A stretch of DNA of 64,000 nt from Thalassovita mediterranea (GCF_001458435.1 NZ_CYSF01000007.1:1-64000); one strand, 5' to 3'. Shown: positions 25,664-35,764, numbered from the stretch's first letter. Notes: generated from the sequence alone by a model not told the origin. Made by a program: numbers and translations.

Positions 25664-27817
25664 ATGACCACCTATGTGACCCGCGCTGGGCTGGATGTGG
25701 CTGCCGAGCTGGCGGCGCTGATGGAAAACGACGTCTTTCCCGGACTGGGCCTGGACGCTGATGCGGTTTGGTCCGGCTATGCGGCAATGCTGACTGATAT
25801 GGTGCCCGAAAACCGCCGCCTGCTGGCCGTGCGCGAAGAGATGCAGCGCCAGATCGACGCCTATGTGCTGGAACGTAAGGGCCAACCTTGGGATGGTGCC
25901 GAATATGAAGCGTTCCTGCGTCAAATCGGCTATCTGGTCGAAGAGGGCGAAGCGTTTGAAATTGAAACCGCCGCTGTGGATCCCGAGATCGCCAGCGTTG
26001 CTGGTCCGCAGCTGGTGGTTCCGGTAATGAACGCTCGCTTTGCGCTGAATGCTGCGAATGCGCGCTGGGGCTCTCTCTACGATGCGCTTTATGGCACCGA
26101 CGCGCTGCCCGGCGCGCCCGAAGGCAAAGGTTACGACCCCAAGCGCGGCGCGCAGGCTGTTGCGTGGTCCGCTGACTTCCTCGACAAAGCGGTGCCGCTG
26201 GCCAAAGGCAGCCACGCCGATGTCACCGCCTACCGTCGTGACGGTGCAGCACTGGTCGCAGAGGTCGGCGGTGAAACCGTTGGGTTTGCCGATGCAGCTG
26301 GTTTTGTGGGCTATACTGAAGAGGGCGACAAAGCGTCCTACGTTCTGGTCAACAACGGCATGCACATTGAGCTGCTGATTGATCCCAGCCACCCGGTTGG
26401 CGCCGCGCACGCCGCTGGCCTGCGTGACGTGGTGCTGGAAAGCGCGCTGACCGCGATTCAGGACTGCGAAGATTCGGTTGCCGCAGTAGACGCCGAAGAT
26501 AAAGTCACCGTTTACGGCAACTGGCTGGGCCTGATGAAAGGCGATCTGGCCGAAACCTTCACCAAAGGTGGTCAGGAAATGACCCGCCGCCTGAACGCGG
26601 ACAAGGTGCTGACCGGCCCTGAGGGTGGCGAAGTTGTTCTGCCCGGTCGCGCGGTTCTGCTGGTGCGCAACGTTGGTCACCTGATGACCACCGACGCGGT
26701 GAAGCTGAACGGCGAAGAAACCCCTGAAGGCATGCTGGACGCGCTGTGCACCGTGGCCTGTGCCATGCACGACCTGCAAAAAACCGAAGGCCCGCGCAAT
26801 TCGCGTGCAGGGTCGGTCTATGTGGTGAAACCCAAGATGCACGGCCCTGAAGAGGTTGCCTTTGCTGATCAGATGTATGGCCGTGTTGAACAGATCCTGG
26901 GTCTGGCGGCGAACACCGTCAAGCTGGGCGTCATGGACGAAGAGCGCCGCACCTCGGCCAACCTGCGCGAATGTATCCGCCAGGTGAAGGACCGTCTGGT
27001 GTTCATCAACACCGGCTTCCTTGACCGGACTGGCGACGAAATCCACACCTCTATGCAGGCGGGTGCCTTCATCCCCAAGGATGAGATGAAAACCGCGCTG
27101 TGGCTGACCACCTATGAAAACGGCAACGTGGATGCGGGTCTGGCAACCGGCATGCAGGGCAAAGGTCAGATCGGCAAAGGCATGTGGGCCAAGCCTGACA
27201 TGATGGACGAAATGCTGGACGCCAAAATCGGCCACCCGAAGTCCGGTGCAAACACCGCTTGGGTGCCGTCGCCAACTGCCGCGACGCTGCACGCGACGCA
27301 TTACCATCAGGTCGATGTTTTCGCCGTACAGGACGACATGAAATCGCGCGAGGCTGCCAGCCTGAGCGATCTGTTGATGCCGCCGCTCTTGGCCGGTCGC
27401 AACCTGACCGATGAGGAAGTGCGCCGTGATCTGGACAACAACTGTCAGGGCATCCTTGGCTATGTTGTGCGCTGGGTTGATCAGGGTGTTGGCTGTTCCA
27501 AAGTGCCCGACATCAACGATGTGGGCCTGATGGAAGACCGCGCCACCCTGCGGATTTCCTCGCAGTATCTGGCCAACTGGTTGCTGCACGGTCTGGTGAC
27601 CGAGGAGCAGGTGATGGACAGTCTGAAGCGTATGGCGCAGGAAGTGGATCGCCAAAACGTTGGTGACGCGGCCTACACGCCGATGGCGCCAGGTTATGAC
27701 GGCGTGGCCTTTGCCGCCGCGTGCGATCTGATCTTCAAGGGTGTTGAGCAACCGTCGGGCTACACCGAGCCGGTCCTGCACGCCCGCCGCCGCGAAGCCA
27801 AAGCGCTGCAAGCCTAA
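25664..27817 (+). CDS. glcB: Malate synthase G
   Basis: A 717-residue single-chain enzyme condensing glyoxylate with acetyl-CoA to malate. Length and sequence fit isoform G: an N-terminal clasp ([20 protein letters not shown]), then TIM barrel motifs ([45 protein letters not shown] with the catalytic Arg, [16 protein letters not shown] and [10 protein letters not shown]). The frame opens 3 codons earlier at GTG 25655, but AGGAG at 25651 with 8-bp spacing supports ATG 25664. It is followed after 21 bp by glcG. Confidence 0.98.
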   Translation: MTTYVTRAGLDVAAELAALMENDVFPGLGLDADAVWSGYAAMLTDMVPENRRLLAVREEMQRQIDAYVLERKGQPWDGAEYEAFLRQIGYLVEEGEAFEIETAAVDPEIASVAGPQLVVPVMNARFALNAANARWGSLYDALYGTDALPGAPEGKGYDPKRGAQAVAWSADFLDKAVPLAKGSHADVTAYRRDGAALVAEVGGETVGFADAAGFVGYTEEGDKASYVLVNNGMHIELLIDPSHPVGAAHAAGLRDVVLESALTAIQDCEDSVAAVDAEDKVTVYGNWLGLMKGDLAETFTKGGQEMTRRLNADKVLTGPEGGEVVLPGRAVLLVRNVGHLMTTDAVKLNGEETPEGMLDALCTVACAMHDLQKTEGPRNSRAGSVYVVKPKMHGPEEVAFADQMYGRVEQILGLAANTVKLGVMDEERRTSANLRECIRQVKDRLVFINTGFLDRTGDEIHTSMQAGAFIPKDEMKTALWLTTYENGNVDAGLATGMQGKGQIGKGMWAKPDMMDEMLDAKIGHPKSGANTAWVPSPTAATLHATHYHQVDVFAVQDDMKSREAASLSDLLMPPLLAGRNLTDEEVRRDLDNNCQGILGYVVRWVDQGVGCSKVPDINDVGLMEDRATLRISSQYLANWLLHGLVTEEQVMDSLKRMAQEVDRQNVGDAAYTPMAPGYDGVAFAAACDLIFKGVEQPSGYTEPVLHARRREAKALQA

Positions 27818-27838
27818 CTGCCGAGAGGAGAGACAGCC

Positions 27839-28261
27839 ATGATGACTGTACAACGACTGGATATCGCCGACGCCCGCATTCTGATTGCCGGTGCCCGCGC
27901 CAAGGCCGAAGAGATCGGTGTGCCGATGTGCATCGCGATCACCGACGAGGGTGGCAACCTGATCGCCTTTGAACGGATGGACGGGGGCAAGGTCACATCG
28001 ACCATCATCGCGATCGACAAGTCCTACACCGCATCGGGTGCCAAAAAGGCGACCCATGAATACGGTGAGGTCAGCCAGCCGGGCAAACCGGCCTATGGCA
28101 TCGCCTCGGCCATTGGTGGCCGCCTGATGGTTGTGGGCGGTGGCCTGCCGGTGATCGTCGATGGCGCTGTTGTTGGCGGTATCGGGATTTCGTCCGGTAC
28201 GCCGGGTCAGGATCAGGAAGTGGCACAGGCCGGCATCGACGCCTTTCTGGCGCAGCTCTGA
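27839..28261 (+). CDS. glcG: GlcG/HbpS family heme-binding-like protein
   Basis: A 140-residue DUF336 protein (LTDEGGNLIAFERMDGG, KSYTASGAKKATHE, IVDGAVVGGIGISSGTPGQDQEVAQAG). The family is found beside glycolate/glyoxylate genes and in the heme-binding HbpS; a specific reaction is not established. GAGAGGAGAG sits just before ATG 27839. It is co-transcribed with glcB (21-bp gap) and followed by a strong terminator. Confidence 0.92.
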   Translation: MMTVQRLDIADARILIAGARAKAEEIGVPMCIAITDEGGNLIAFERMDGGKVTSTIIAIDKSYTASGAKKATHEYGEVSQPGKPAYGIASAIGGRLMVVGGGLPVIVDGAVVGGIGISSGTPGQDQEVAQAGIDAFLAQL

Positions 28262-28288
28262 TCTGACCCTTCGGGATTGAGAAAAAGA

Positions 28289-28319
28289 AAACGGCGCCCC
28301 ATCGCGGGCGCCGTTTTTG
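28289..28319. terminator. Bidirectional terminator after glcG
   Basis: A perfect 11-bp stem (28289-28299 with 28306-28316) with 6-base loop, followed by TTTTTGT on the plus strand and by an A/T-rich flank for the minus direction. Confidence 0.9.
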
Positions 28320-28399
28320 TATCTGATGGGTGGGGAGGGCTTTGCCCTCTTGGCCTTGCGGCCAATTCAACCAGAGTACTGCCAGAACGTTGAAAGCGC

Positions 28400-28951
28400 T
28401 TAGGGATCGAAAGGCGTTTCGGCCAGTGCGGTGGCGATGTCGTCATCCAGCGGGGTGTTGCAGCTGTTTAGGATGTAGCCCAGTGTCGAATAGAAGCCGA
28501 CGGTGGCGATCACGTCAAACATGCCTTCTTTGCCCACCAGATCCACCAGCGCCGATTGGGTGTGGGGCGATAGGCGTTTTTCATAGAACAGCTCATCCAC
28601 CGCGCGGGCGATGGTGGCGTCATCTTTGCGCATACCTTCCAGCGGGCCGCGCACCTTGTTAATGCGCGAATCACTCATTCCGATCGCGCGGGAACGGTGT
28701 ACGTGCTGGGCCCATTCATATGGAGATCCCAGTCGGTGGCCGGTGCGCAAAATCGCTACTTCGGACAGTTCAGCGCCCAAAGCGTTGTCTTTTACCACGT
28801 GTTGACGCAACGGCGCCCATGCTTTCAGAAGCGCGGGGTTGTGGGCCATTGTGCGATACACATTAAGCTGCGTAGCAAAGCCGTCTTTCAGGTGATCTAC
28901 TGATTCGGGCCATTCTGCGTCTTGCAACGGCGAAAAACGGGGCTCTTGCAT
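28400..28951 (-). CDS. Carboxymuconolactone decarboxylase (CMD/AhpD-like) family protein
   Basis: A 183-residue all-helical protein. The CMD core reads ELSEVAILRTGHRLGSPYEWAQHV, with the conserved Glu and His but no CxxC pair, so AhpD-type peroxidase activity is not expected. The substrate is unknown. ATG 28951 has an AGGA upstream at long spacing; the ATG at 29008 lacks any ribosome site. It converges with glcG across the shared terminator. Confidence 0.85.
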   Translation of the reverse strand: MQEPRFSPLQDAEWPESVDHLKDGFATQLNVYRTMAHNPALLKAWAPLRQHVVKDNALGAELSEVAILRTGHRLGSPYEWAQHVHRSRAIGMSDSRINKVRGPLEGMRKDDATIARAVDELFYEKRLSPHTQSALVDLVGKEGMFDVIATVGFYSTLGYILNSCNTPLDDDIATALAETPFDP

Positions 28952-29272
28952 ATGAGTATTGTCCTGATTTGGCCCAAAATTTAGGCGCACTGCCAAAGGT
29001 TGGGTCATGCGTGGCGTCGCAGGTTGTTGTCAAGCGGATCATTGGTGCCGCTAAATGCGGCAAACCGCTGATATGCTTTTGTAACAAGCGAGTTCTAGCG
29101 TAGATGCGAAAAGGACGCGCATGCGCATTATCGCGCTTTTCTCCTTTACACAAAGAGCAATGCCACGTTATGACGCGAAGGCAAAGATCATGTTTATCTA
29201 TCTTGGGCGAGGGGCCTATGATAGGTAGTTAGCATTACTATTAGGCCCACTTTGGGTTTTATGGAGAGTAAG

Positions 29273-29674
29273 ATGATTAAAAAGATTTTGACTGCCGGTG
29301 TATTTTCCATCGTTGCTGCGTCTGCTTCGGCCCAGACCGCGCCCGTAGACTTTGGCGCTCTGCTTGACCAGTGCAATTCCTCGCCTGCTGCATGTCAGGC
29401 TATCCTGTCGCAAGCGATTGCTACCATTCAGGCACAGCCGGGTCTGGCCCCTGAGGTTGTGAACCAGTACATGTCGACTGTCGCAACGGTTGCTGCTAGC
29501 GCGGCACAGAGCAACGGCCAGATCGCGGGCCAGATGGCAGAGGTTGTTCAGGCTGCTGCGGATGTTGTTGCCGAAACTGATCCTGAAGTTGCTGAGCAGC
29601 TGGCAGAGGTTTCCGGTCAGGTTGCCGATGGCACCGAAGTTGACCTGGATGCCATCGCGGGCAGCCCTTCCTAA
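29273..29674 (+). CDS. Small secreted protein of unknown function
   Basis: A 133-residue protein with a clear Sec signal peptide (MIKKILTAGVFSIVAASASA, likely cut before QT). The mature part has two cysteines close together (QCNSSPAACQ), which may form a disulfide, and a long helix-prone stretch rich in Ala, Gln and Val (about 60-115). GGAG at 29263 lies 6 bp before ATG 29273; an in-frame ATG 29261 and a further start at 29252 are less likely. No domain recognised. It is a single gene convergent with the next one. Confidence 0.75.
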   Translation: MIKKILTAGVFSIVAASASAQTAPVDFGALLDQCNSSPAACQAILSQAIATIQAQPGLAPEVVNQYMSTVATVAASAAQSNGQIAGQMAEVVQAAADVVAETDPEVAEQLAEVSGQVADGTEVDLDAIAGSPS

Positions 29675-29695
29675 GCTGAGCCTACCCACCGAGGA

Positions 29696-30199
29696 TTAAC
29701 CACAGCGCGGCACACCCATTTGGATGAGCTGCGCTCCTCGGACGGTGATCAGTTTTTCTGAATGGCGTGCTGTTTGCAGGAACCAGCCTTTCAGTTGTGA
29801 AGGGTAATGTTCAGCCATGGTCCGCGACCATTTCTCGAAATCATCAGGCAACATGCGCAAGCCGCGTGTTGCGATTTGTGGGCCGTGAAAGCCGAAGCGG
29901 GCGTTCGGAGACACACAGGTGTTTTCCAGTCCAAGATAAAGGGTGCAGGCTGAATTGCAGTAGCCGCGCCTGATCTCGACTCTTTGGCCGCTGTTGCGCA
30001 ACTGGCGCAGTTCGTTCAGGCGCGCTGGCAGGCTGCCGCCGCCGTCATTACTGACGCGGACAACGGATTGTGCGTGCGCTGGAGCGATCGGGGCCGCCGA
30101 GAAGCTGATGGCGCAGAGCATGAGTATCGAAAATAGAAGGCCCGCACGGCGCAGCGCAAAGCGTGGCCGTTCAGGAGCCTGAGAAAGGTCCCGTTTCAT
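29696..30199 (-). CDS. ClpP-like periplasmic protein (COG3904 type)
   Basis: A 167-residue exported protein. The N-terminus has a basic start (MKRDLSQAPERPRFALRR) and a hydrophobic signal segment ending AHA. The core SLPARLNELRQLRNSGQRVEI, GYCNSACTLYLGL and ARFGFHGP resembles the ClpP/crotonase fold of COG3904-type proteins, where SACT carries the putative nucleophile. Proteolysis has not been shown for this group. The frame extends to 30331 but the ATG at 30199 gives the signal peptide. It is convergent with the small secreted protein gene. Confidence 0.7.
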   Translation of the reverse strand: MKRDLSQAPERPRFALRRAGLLFSILMLCAISFSAAPIAPAHAQSVVRVSNDGGGSLPARLNELRQLRNSGQRVEIRRGYCNSACTLYLGLENTCVSPNARFGFHGPQIATRGLRMLPDDFEKWSRTMAEHYPSQLKGWFLQTARHSEKLITVRGAQLIQMGVPRCG

Positions 30200-30570
30200 C
30201 GTTAAACTCACAGAAAATGGCCGAAAATCGACCGAAAAAGATGCGGTAAGGACAGAATAGAGAGAGCCGCCCAGACCCTTCAACGGCGCATCAGTGGAGC
30301 GCCTCCAGACTTTCGCAGGGGGATAGACCAATCCGTCAGGAGCGCGCCATCTGATGTGTGTAGTCAGTGCGCAGAAAATGGGGCGTGAATTGGGGAAAAG
30401 ACGTGGGGCGGGCGTCGAAAGTCTAAAAATCCATACATTTGAGTGTGGCCTCTGCTACCACATGCGTATGAGAATCAGGTGTTTTGCTGTGGTACGTGTA
30501 GCCGCCCGTGTGTGATGGGCAAAAAATATGCCATCCTGAAGCGATGGGTTGAATTCAGTGTGAGACAAGA
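30200..30570. promoter_or_regulatory. 371-bp control region upstream of the exopolysaccharide operon
   Basis: No gene seen. Near-repeats of the type ATGGCCGAAAA / CGACCGAAAA lie at about 30217-30240. Closer to the operon, TGTGG (30444-30448) and CCACA (30458-30462) form a small dyad with a 9-bp spacer, and one GANTC site lies at 30472. These could belong to a promoter and operator for the genes from 30571. Confidence 0.35.
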
Positions 30571-31284
30571 ATGCGAAGTTTGGTGCTTGAGCGGCTGTTT
30601 CTAGTTGCAGCGTGTCTGGCGGTGGCGGTGTTTGCGGGACGTTTCCTGCTACAGGAAGCTCAGGGCGCTCAGCGTGCGGCGCTGGACCCTGCCCGTGTCT
30701 ATCTAGAGGCCAGCACTAAGGCGCCACAGTTGCCACGTCCGCGTTCGTGGGCGCGTCAGCAAATGTTGCTAAAAGAATGTGACGACCTGCTGGCGTCGCC
30801 GTTTGCGCGCCTGTCTGCGCCGGTGGCAGTCGAGAGGGTTGTCGGGGCATGTTCGGATTTGGCAAGTGACGTTTTGGGTGCGGCGCCAACGTCGTCTATT
30901 GCCCATCTCGTCCACGCGCGTGCGCTGGGTTTGCAGAATGCGGATGACGACGCCTTGCAAGCACTCGTTAAGGCTTGGACCTTTGCCAAAAGCGAAGGCT
31001 GGCTGGCCGCGCGGCGGTTGCGCTTCGGACTGGCCCTTGTCGGTGAAGGTCAACCGGTCGATATGCTTGATACGGTTCTGACAGCGGATGTGCTGTTGGT
31101 TTTGGGAACCAGCCGTTATCGTTCGTTTTTAGCAGATATATATGAAACAAATCCCAACCTGCGGGGATGGCTGAGTGACGCCATGACGGAGGCAAGTGAT
31201 TTTGAAAAGCGCCGGTTTCTTGAAGATGTCCGTGAACGCCGCCAGGCGCGCGTCCTGAACCAACAGGGGGCGAGCAATGATTGA
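30571..31284 (+). CDS. Membrane-anchored protein of unknown function in EPS operon
   Basis: A 237-residue protein with one N-terminal hydrophobic helix (about 8-27, RLFLVAACLAVAVFAGRFLL) and a periplasmic, helix-rich remainder with Ala/Leu-rich repeats reminiscent of TPR arrays (SIAHLVHARALGLQNADDDALQALVKAWTFA). No enzyme motif is visible. It opens the operon and overlaps the O-antigen-ligase gene by 8 bp, so it is probably an assembly or scaffolding partner in polysaccharide export. Confidence 0.75.
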   Translation: MRSLVLERLFLVAACLAVAVFAGRFLLQEAQGAQRAALDPARVYLEASTKAPQLPRPRSWARQQMLLKECDDLLASPFARLSAPVAVERVVGACSDLASDVLGAAPTSSIAHLVHARALGLQNADDDALQALVKAWTFAKSEGWLAARRLRFGLALVGEGQPVDMLDTVLTADVLLVLGTSRYRSFLADIYETNPNLRGWLSDAMTEASDFEKRRFLEDVRERRQARVLNQQGASND

Positions 31285-32785
31285 TTTTGACGCAGATAAG
31301 CCGCGCAAGTTGCGCGAAGCACAGCGCAGCCGCGTTGTACCCGCTCCGGAACAGGCGGCCCCGATCGCACCCCAGTCGACCGACGAAGGTTTCTCCTTTG
31401 AGACGGTGACACTTGAAACCAAAGCATTGGGTGGTTCACCGCGTGCGGTGAGTAAACTGAACGATGCAATGGCGGTGATTTTGGCGTTGTTCCTGTTGGT
31501 CGTTCCCGTTCCCTATGGGGCCAACAACAGTCTGGCGTGGCTGGGGGCTGCGGCCGTTCTGGCGATGCTGTGTGCGGGATATTATACGCTGATCTTGCTG
31601 CTTGACCCGCAGCGCCCGTCAAAACTGCGGGACCACCCATGGGTGCTGGGGTTTGGTGTATTGGCTATTGCGGGCACCATTTGGCAGGTGAGTGGTGTGC
31701 AGGCGCCTGCTTTGACACTTCCGTCTGGGCAGGTGCAATTGTCACAGGCAACAGTAGCTGCATCGGCTTCGCAATTGGCGGTGATCCGGCTGATATCATA
31801 CGGCGTGCTGTTTGTGATGATGTTGGAGGTTTGCACCAATCAACTGCGGATCGAACGTATGCTGAGTTGGATCTACGCGGGCATAATTGTGCATGCCGTC
31901 TGGGCGTTGGTGTCGCTCGGCTTTCTGGGTGATACGCTGCTGCTGGGCGAAAAGACGGCCTATCTGGGCTATGCTACGGGCACCTTTGTGAACCGCAATT
32001 CCTTCGCGACATTTTTGGCGATGGGCACGGTGATCGGGACCGCGCGGTTTATGATGGCGATCTACGGTCCCCGCGCCCGTTCGCCGCGTCGTCGTGCTAA
32101 ATCGCGCGGTCTGACCATGGAGGCTGTGGTTCATTTGGGCTGGCTGGCGATCCTTTTGGCGGCGCTGGCCGCTACCGGTTCACGCATGGGGGCGTTTGTC
32201 GGTTTCCTCGGTATGGGAAGTGTTGCGACGGTAATCCTGCTGAAGAATGGCACTGCGATCTGGAAAATCCTGTTGAGCGGCGCCGTGTTGGCGGTTTTGT
32301 TGCCTGTCGCTATGTTGATTGGCGGCGAAAGCGGGACGATGGAACGCGCGATTTTCGGTCTGGCTCAGGCAGACGCGCGCACTGAACTCTTTCGTCAGAC
32401 GTGGCACATGATCATGCAACGCCCGTTTGTTGGATATGGCGCTGACAGTTATCCCTTGGCGTTTGAGCTGTATCGCACCCCGGAACTGTCAGCCGGATTG
32501 ACGTGGCAAGCGCCCCATAACACCTATCTAACGCTATGGTCGGATTACGGGCTGATTTTGGGCAGTGTCACGATGCTGGCTGTAGTTGCTGCGTTGATTT
32601 CTCTGCTGCGTGCGATCAGGCGCCGTGAATTGGCCTATTTGCCTGCTGCAATTGCAGTTGCGGTTATTGTTCTGACCGGGGCGCACTCGCTGGTGGACTT
32701 TAGCCTAGAGATTGCGGCCAATGTTTATGTGTTTATTGCGTTGGTCGCCCTTGGTTTGGCGAAACGCGCCCATTCGAGAGCTTGA
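31277..32785 (+). CDS. O-antigen ligase/polymerase (WaaL/Wzy-type) membrane protein
   Basis: A 502-residue polytopic protein with roughly ten to twelve membrane helices after a charged 60-residue N-terminal tail. The Wzy_C region is visible as RPFVGYGADSYPLAF and TWQAPHNTYLTLWSDYGL, with the conserved His. In this setting it most likely polymerises or ligates lipid-linked glycan repeats at the periplasmic face. ATG 31277 overlaps the previous gene by 8 bp, and the stop shares a base with the next ATG, so it is translationally coupled. Confidence 0.87.
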   Translation: MIDFDADKPRKLREAQRSRVVPAPEQAAPIAPQSTDEGFSFETVTLETKALGGSPRAVSKLNDAMAVILALFLLVVPVPYGANNSLAWLGAAAVLAMLCAGYYTLILLLDPQRPSKLRDHPWVLGFGVLAIAGTIWQVSGVQAPALTLPSGQVQLSQATVAASASQLAVIRLISYGVLFVMMLEVCTNQLRIERMLSWIYAGIIVHAVWALVSLGFLGDTLLLGEKTAYLGYATGTFVNRNSFATFLAMGTVIGTARFMMAIYGPRARSPRRRAKSRGLTMEAVVHLGWLAILLAALAATGSRMGAFVGFLGMGSVATVILLKNGTAIWKILLSGAVLAVLLPVAMLIGGESGTMERAIFGLAQADARTELFRQTWHMIMQRPFVGYGADSYPLAFELYRTPELSAGLTWQAPHNTYLTLWSDYGLILGSVTMLAVVAALISLLRAIRRRELAYLPAAIAVAVIVLTGAHSLVDFSLEIAANVYVFIALVALGLAKRAHSRA

Positions 32786-33618
32786 TGATGAAATGGCCCT
32801 TTGGAAATAAGAAAGCAGAGCTTGCGCCTGACGCGCCTAAGATTCTACGTCTTGCTGGTGAACCCGTCGCGGTTTACGCGATTGGCGACGTACATGGCTG
32901 TCTTGATCTATTTGACGCGATGGAGGCCGCTATTGTTGCCGATGGCGACGATTTACCGGGGCAAAAACTGATCGTCTATCTGGGGGATCTCGTCGATCGT
33001 GGGGCTCATAGTGCCACGATATTGGAACGGGTGATGGCACCCGCTCCCGCCGGATTTCAGCGGGTTGTTTTGCAAGGCAATCATGAATTCATGATGCAAA
33101 AGTTTCTGGAACAGCCTGCAAAAAATGCCAACTGGTTGATGTATGGTGGTGTCGAAACCCTGATGTCCTACGGGATCGCGATCGAGCCGGGTGAAGATGT
33201 CCTGCGCGATGTGCCGTTGTTGACGCACCGCTTGGAGAGTGCTGTGCCGGCAACCCACCGTGAATTCCTTGCGAATTTGCCCTGTGCGCTGGAAATAGGA
33301 AAATGGCGCTTTGCCCATGCGGGATACGACCTAAGTCGCTCTGCGGATCAGCAGAGCCAATCCCAGCTCATTTGGGGACCACCTGAGCACGCCGATCAGT
33401 TTGTCAGCGATCTGACGTTGGTGCATGGGCATGTTCCTGTAGATGAGGTTACCCGCACAGAAAATCGTATTAACGTAGATTTGGGCAGCTATAAGTCGGG
33501 TCGACTAGGTGCTGTCCGTTTCATTCAAAACAAAAGCTGTTACAAGGTGCTGGCCGTTGGCGGCGCCCCTAATACTTCGGATATTTCTCAGGACTTAAAT
33601 CATGAATCAATCACCTGA
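32785..33618 (+). CDS. PPP-type metallophosphoesterase (Ser/Thr phosphatase-like)
   Basis: A 277-residue calcineurin-like phosphoesterase. All metal-binding motifs are present in order: GDVHGCLDLF, YLGDLVDRGAHS, LQGNHEFMM, FAHAGYD and VHGHVPVD, as in bacteriophage-lambda-type and PrpA-type phosphatases. Its setting, between the O-antigen ligase and the tyrosine-autokinase genes with overlaps on both sides, suggests it dephosphorylates the kinase or another component of polysaccharide assembly, replacing the usual Wzb-type phosphatase. Start could be ATG 32785 or 32788. Confidence 0.88.
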   Translation: MMKWPFGNKKAELAPDAPKILRLAGEPVAVYAIGDVHGCLDLFDAMEAAIVADGDDLPGQKLIVYLGDLVDRGAHSATILERVMAPAPAGFQRVVLQGNHEFMMQKFLEQPAKNANWLMYGGVETLMSYGIAIEPGEDVLRDVPLLTHRLESAVPATHREFLANLPCALEIGKWRFAHAGYDLSRSADQQSQSQLIWGPPEHADQFVSDLTLVHGHVPVDEVTRTENRINVDLGSYKSGRLGAVRFIQNKSCYKVLAVGGAPNTSDISQDLNHESIT

Positions 33619-35764
33619 AGATTTTGTTGATATCCGCGAGGTTTTCGCGATTTTGCGTCGACAAGTGCGTCTTGTTCTTTTGACCTGTTTGGTCGTTTTG
33701 GCGCTGGCATTCGTTTATGTCAGCCGAACCACGCCTCTTTATACGGCAACTGCACTGATCAAAATTGATCCGCAGGAAACCAACCTGCTGGATCCGAACG
33801 CTGCGGCGCGCACCAATGCGTCGATCGAAAGCTCGCGGATTGATACCGAAGTTGAGATTTTGAAGTCGACTCGTCTTGGGTTGCAGACCATCGAACGCAC
33901 TCAGCTGCAAACGACCGAAGAATTCGGTCCCTCGGTTGGATTGTTGGATAAACTGCGTCTGGCTGTCGGATTGGATCTGCCACCGGCGCCGACAGTTTCG
34001 CAGCTGACGAACGCGACGCTCTTGCGTTTCTCGAATGCATTGAACGTCCGGCGCAAGGGATTGACCTATCTGGTGAGCGTGTCAGTCACCAGCATGAGTT
34101 CTGAGCAAGCCGCCGCGCTGGCAAATACCCATGCACGTGTCTACATCGACGATCAGGTCGCCAGCCGTGTGCAATCTGTAGCTACGGCAAGTGAAGTGCT
34201 GCGTTCTGAGCTGACCAAAGCGGAGCGGCGCTTGTCTGATAGCAATGCCGCTTTGCGGTTTTATGTCTCGGAAAATATCGAACGGCTGAGCGAAGAGGCA
34301 AATTCTGAACAACTCACCCTGCTGAAGAACAGCTTGAACGCCTCCAGCGGACGTTTGGCGCAGTTTGAGCGTAACGTTCAGGCCGCCGATGCGGCGTTTG
34401 AAAAGCGGGACTGGGCAACGCTGGCGGAGCAGGTTGGCGAACAGGGACTGCGAGCGCTGGAGGAAGAGCGCCAGTCGTTGCGTAGCCGACTGCAGACCGG
34501 CCAGATCGAAGACCAACAGAAACTGGATCTGGAAGCGGAGATCGCTCGACTCGAAGGTGAGCTGGAAACACTGGCGGCTAGCAGCCTGTCGGGCCTGCGC
34601 GGCGAGCTGCGCCGCGAACGGCAGGACCAGGACGGTTTCCTTGAGGATATTCAGCAGGCGCTGACTGGTGCGGACCTTAGCGCGCAGACCTTGACCGAAA
34701 TCTATGCCCTTAATCAGGGTGCGGTTATTTCGCAGCGGCAGTATGATCAGCTGGTGACCCGCCTGCGTGATCTGGAAGCGCAGGCCGTTGTTCAGGTTGC
34801 AGACAGTCGCCTTGTCGCAGAGGCGTTGCCGCCCAACTCTCCGTCTTATCCTAATAAGAAGCTTGTTCTGGCGGTTGCACTGACTCTGGCAGTGGGTATC
34901 GGATCTGCATTGGCGCTGTTGAAAGAATTCTACTACGGCGGCGTTACGTCGGCTCATCAGTTGAGCAATGTGATTTCGGCTAAAGTTGCAGCTGTGGTGC
35001 CCCGTTTGTCGTTCCAGCCGGGACGCGACACACTTGCCGACAAGGTGATCAAGGAGCCGATGACGCAGTTTGCAGAGGCTTATCGCAAATTGCGGGCAAG
35101 TCTGGATTTGGGATTGGAGCGGCAAGGAAAACTGCGCAATGATCGCGGGTCGGTTATTCTGGTGACCTCCTCCATTCCGGCCGAAGGGAAGTCGACCACT
35201 GCGCTGGCCTTGGCGCGGACCTATGCGTTGGCGGGCAAACGTACGCTGTTGATTGATGCCGATCTGCGTAATCCTAGCATCAACGATTTTGTCGATGAAA
35301 AACCGACGATCGGATTGTTGGAATACCTTCAGTCGAACGGCGCGATGATGGACGAAGAAGGCACATCAAACAACGATATGAACAGCGCGGAGCAGTTCTA
35401 TGTTCTGGACCCGCTCAGCAAGCTGGGCATTATCCTGGGCAGCCGCCGTGCGAATGTGCCAACCGATGCCCCCCTGCAGTCGACAGCGTTCAAAGGTTTG
35501 GTTGAAAACGCCCGTAACGCCTTTGATGTGGTCATCATCGACACCGCGCCGCTGTTGCCGGTGGTAGACACCCAATACATCGCACCGATGGTTGACGGGG
35601 CCGTTGTCTGTGTGCGCTTTGGCGAGGCGACACAGGTCGAGCTGCGCACCACAATGACCTACCTGCGCGATACGCTGCCAGAGGATGCGGTTGTGACCAG
35701 TATCCTGAACTGTTTCGAGGGTGGTCAACAGAACTATCGTTACGACGGTTACTACAGCGGCTAA
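33602..35764 (+). CDS. Wzc/ExoP-type tyrosine autokinase controlling exopolysaccharide chain length
   Basis: A 720-residue fusion of Wzz and bacterial tyrosine-kinase domains. Residues about 20-45 and 415-440 are membrane helices, with a long periplasmic coiled coil between (about 180-390). The cytoplasmic kinase has Walker A SSIPAEGKSTTALA, Walker A' LLIDADLRNPS and Walker B VVIIDTAPLL. The C-terminus carries four tyrosines in NYRYDGYYSG, the expected autophosphorylation tail, although shorter than that of E. coli Wzc. ATG 33602 overlaps the phosphatase gene by 17 bp. It closes the operon, followed by a terminator. Confidence 0.95.
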   Translation: MNQSPEDFVDIREVFAILRRQVRLVLLTCLVVLALAFVYVSRTTPLYTATALIKIDPQETNLLDPNAAARTNASIESSRIDTEVEILKSTRLGLQTIERTQLQTTEEFGPSVGLLDKLRLAVGLDLPPAPTVSQLTNATLLRFSNALNVRRKGLTYLVSVSVTSMSSEQAAALANTHARVYIDDQVASRVQSVATASEVLRSELTKAERRLSDSNAALRFYVSENIERLSEEANSEQLTLLKNSLNASSGRLAQFERNVQAADAAFEKRDWATLAEQVGEQGLRALEEERQSLRSRLQTGQIEDQQKLDLEAEIARLEGELETLAASSLSGLRGELRRERQDQDGFLEDIQQALTGADLSAQTLTEIYALNQGAVISQRQYDQLVTRLRDLEAQAVVQVADSRLVAEALPPNSPSYPNKKLVLAVALTLAVGIGSALALLKEFYYGGVTSAHQLSNVISAKVAAVVPRLSFQPGRDTLADKVIKEPMTQFAEAYRKLRASLDLGLERQGKLRNDRGSVILVTSSIPAEGKSTTALALARTYALAGKRTLLIDADLRNPSINDFVDEKPTIGLLEYLQSNGAMMDEEGTSNNDMNSAEQFYVLDPLSKLGIILGSRRANVPTDAPLQSTAFKGLVENARNAFDVVIIDTAPLLPVVDTQYIAPMVDGAVVCVRFGEATQVELRTTMTYLRDTLPEDAVVTSILNCFEGGQQNYRYDGYYSG

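Noticed and set aside
25646-28057. 803-codon open frame on the minus strand opposite glcB
   Set aside because: It is antisense to a gene of certain identity, gives a His/Val/Gln-rich low-quality protein and reflects GC-rich codon bias.
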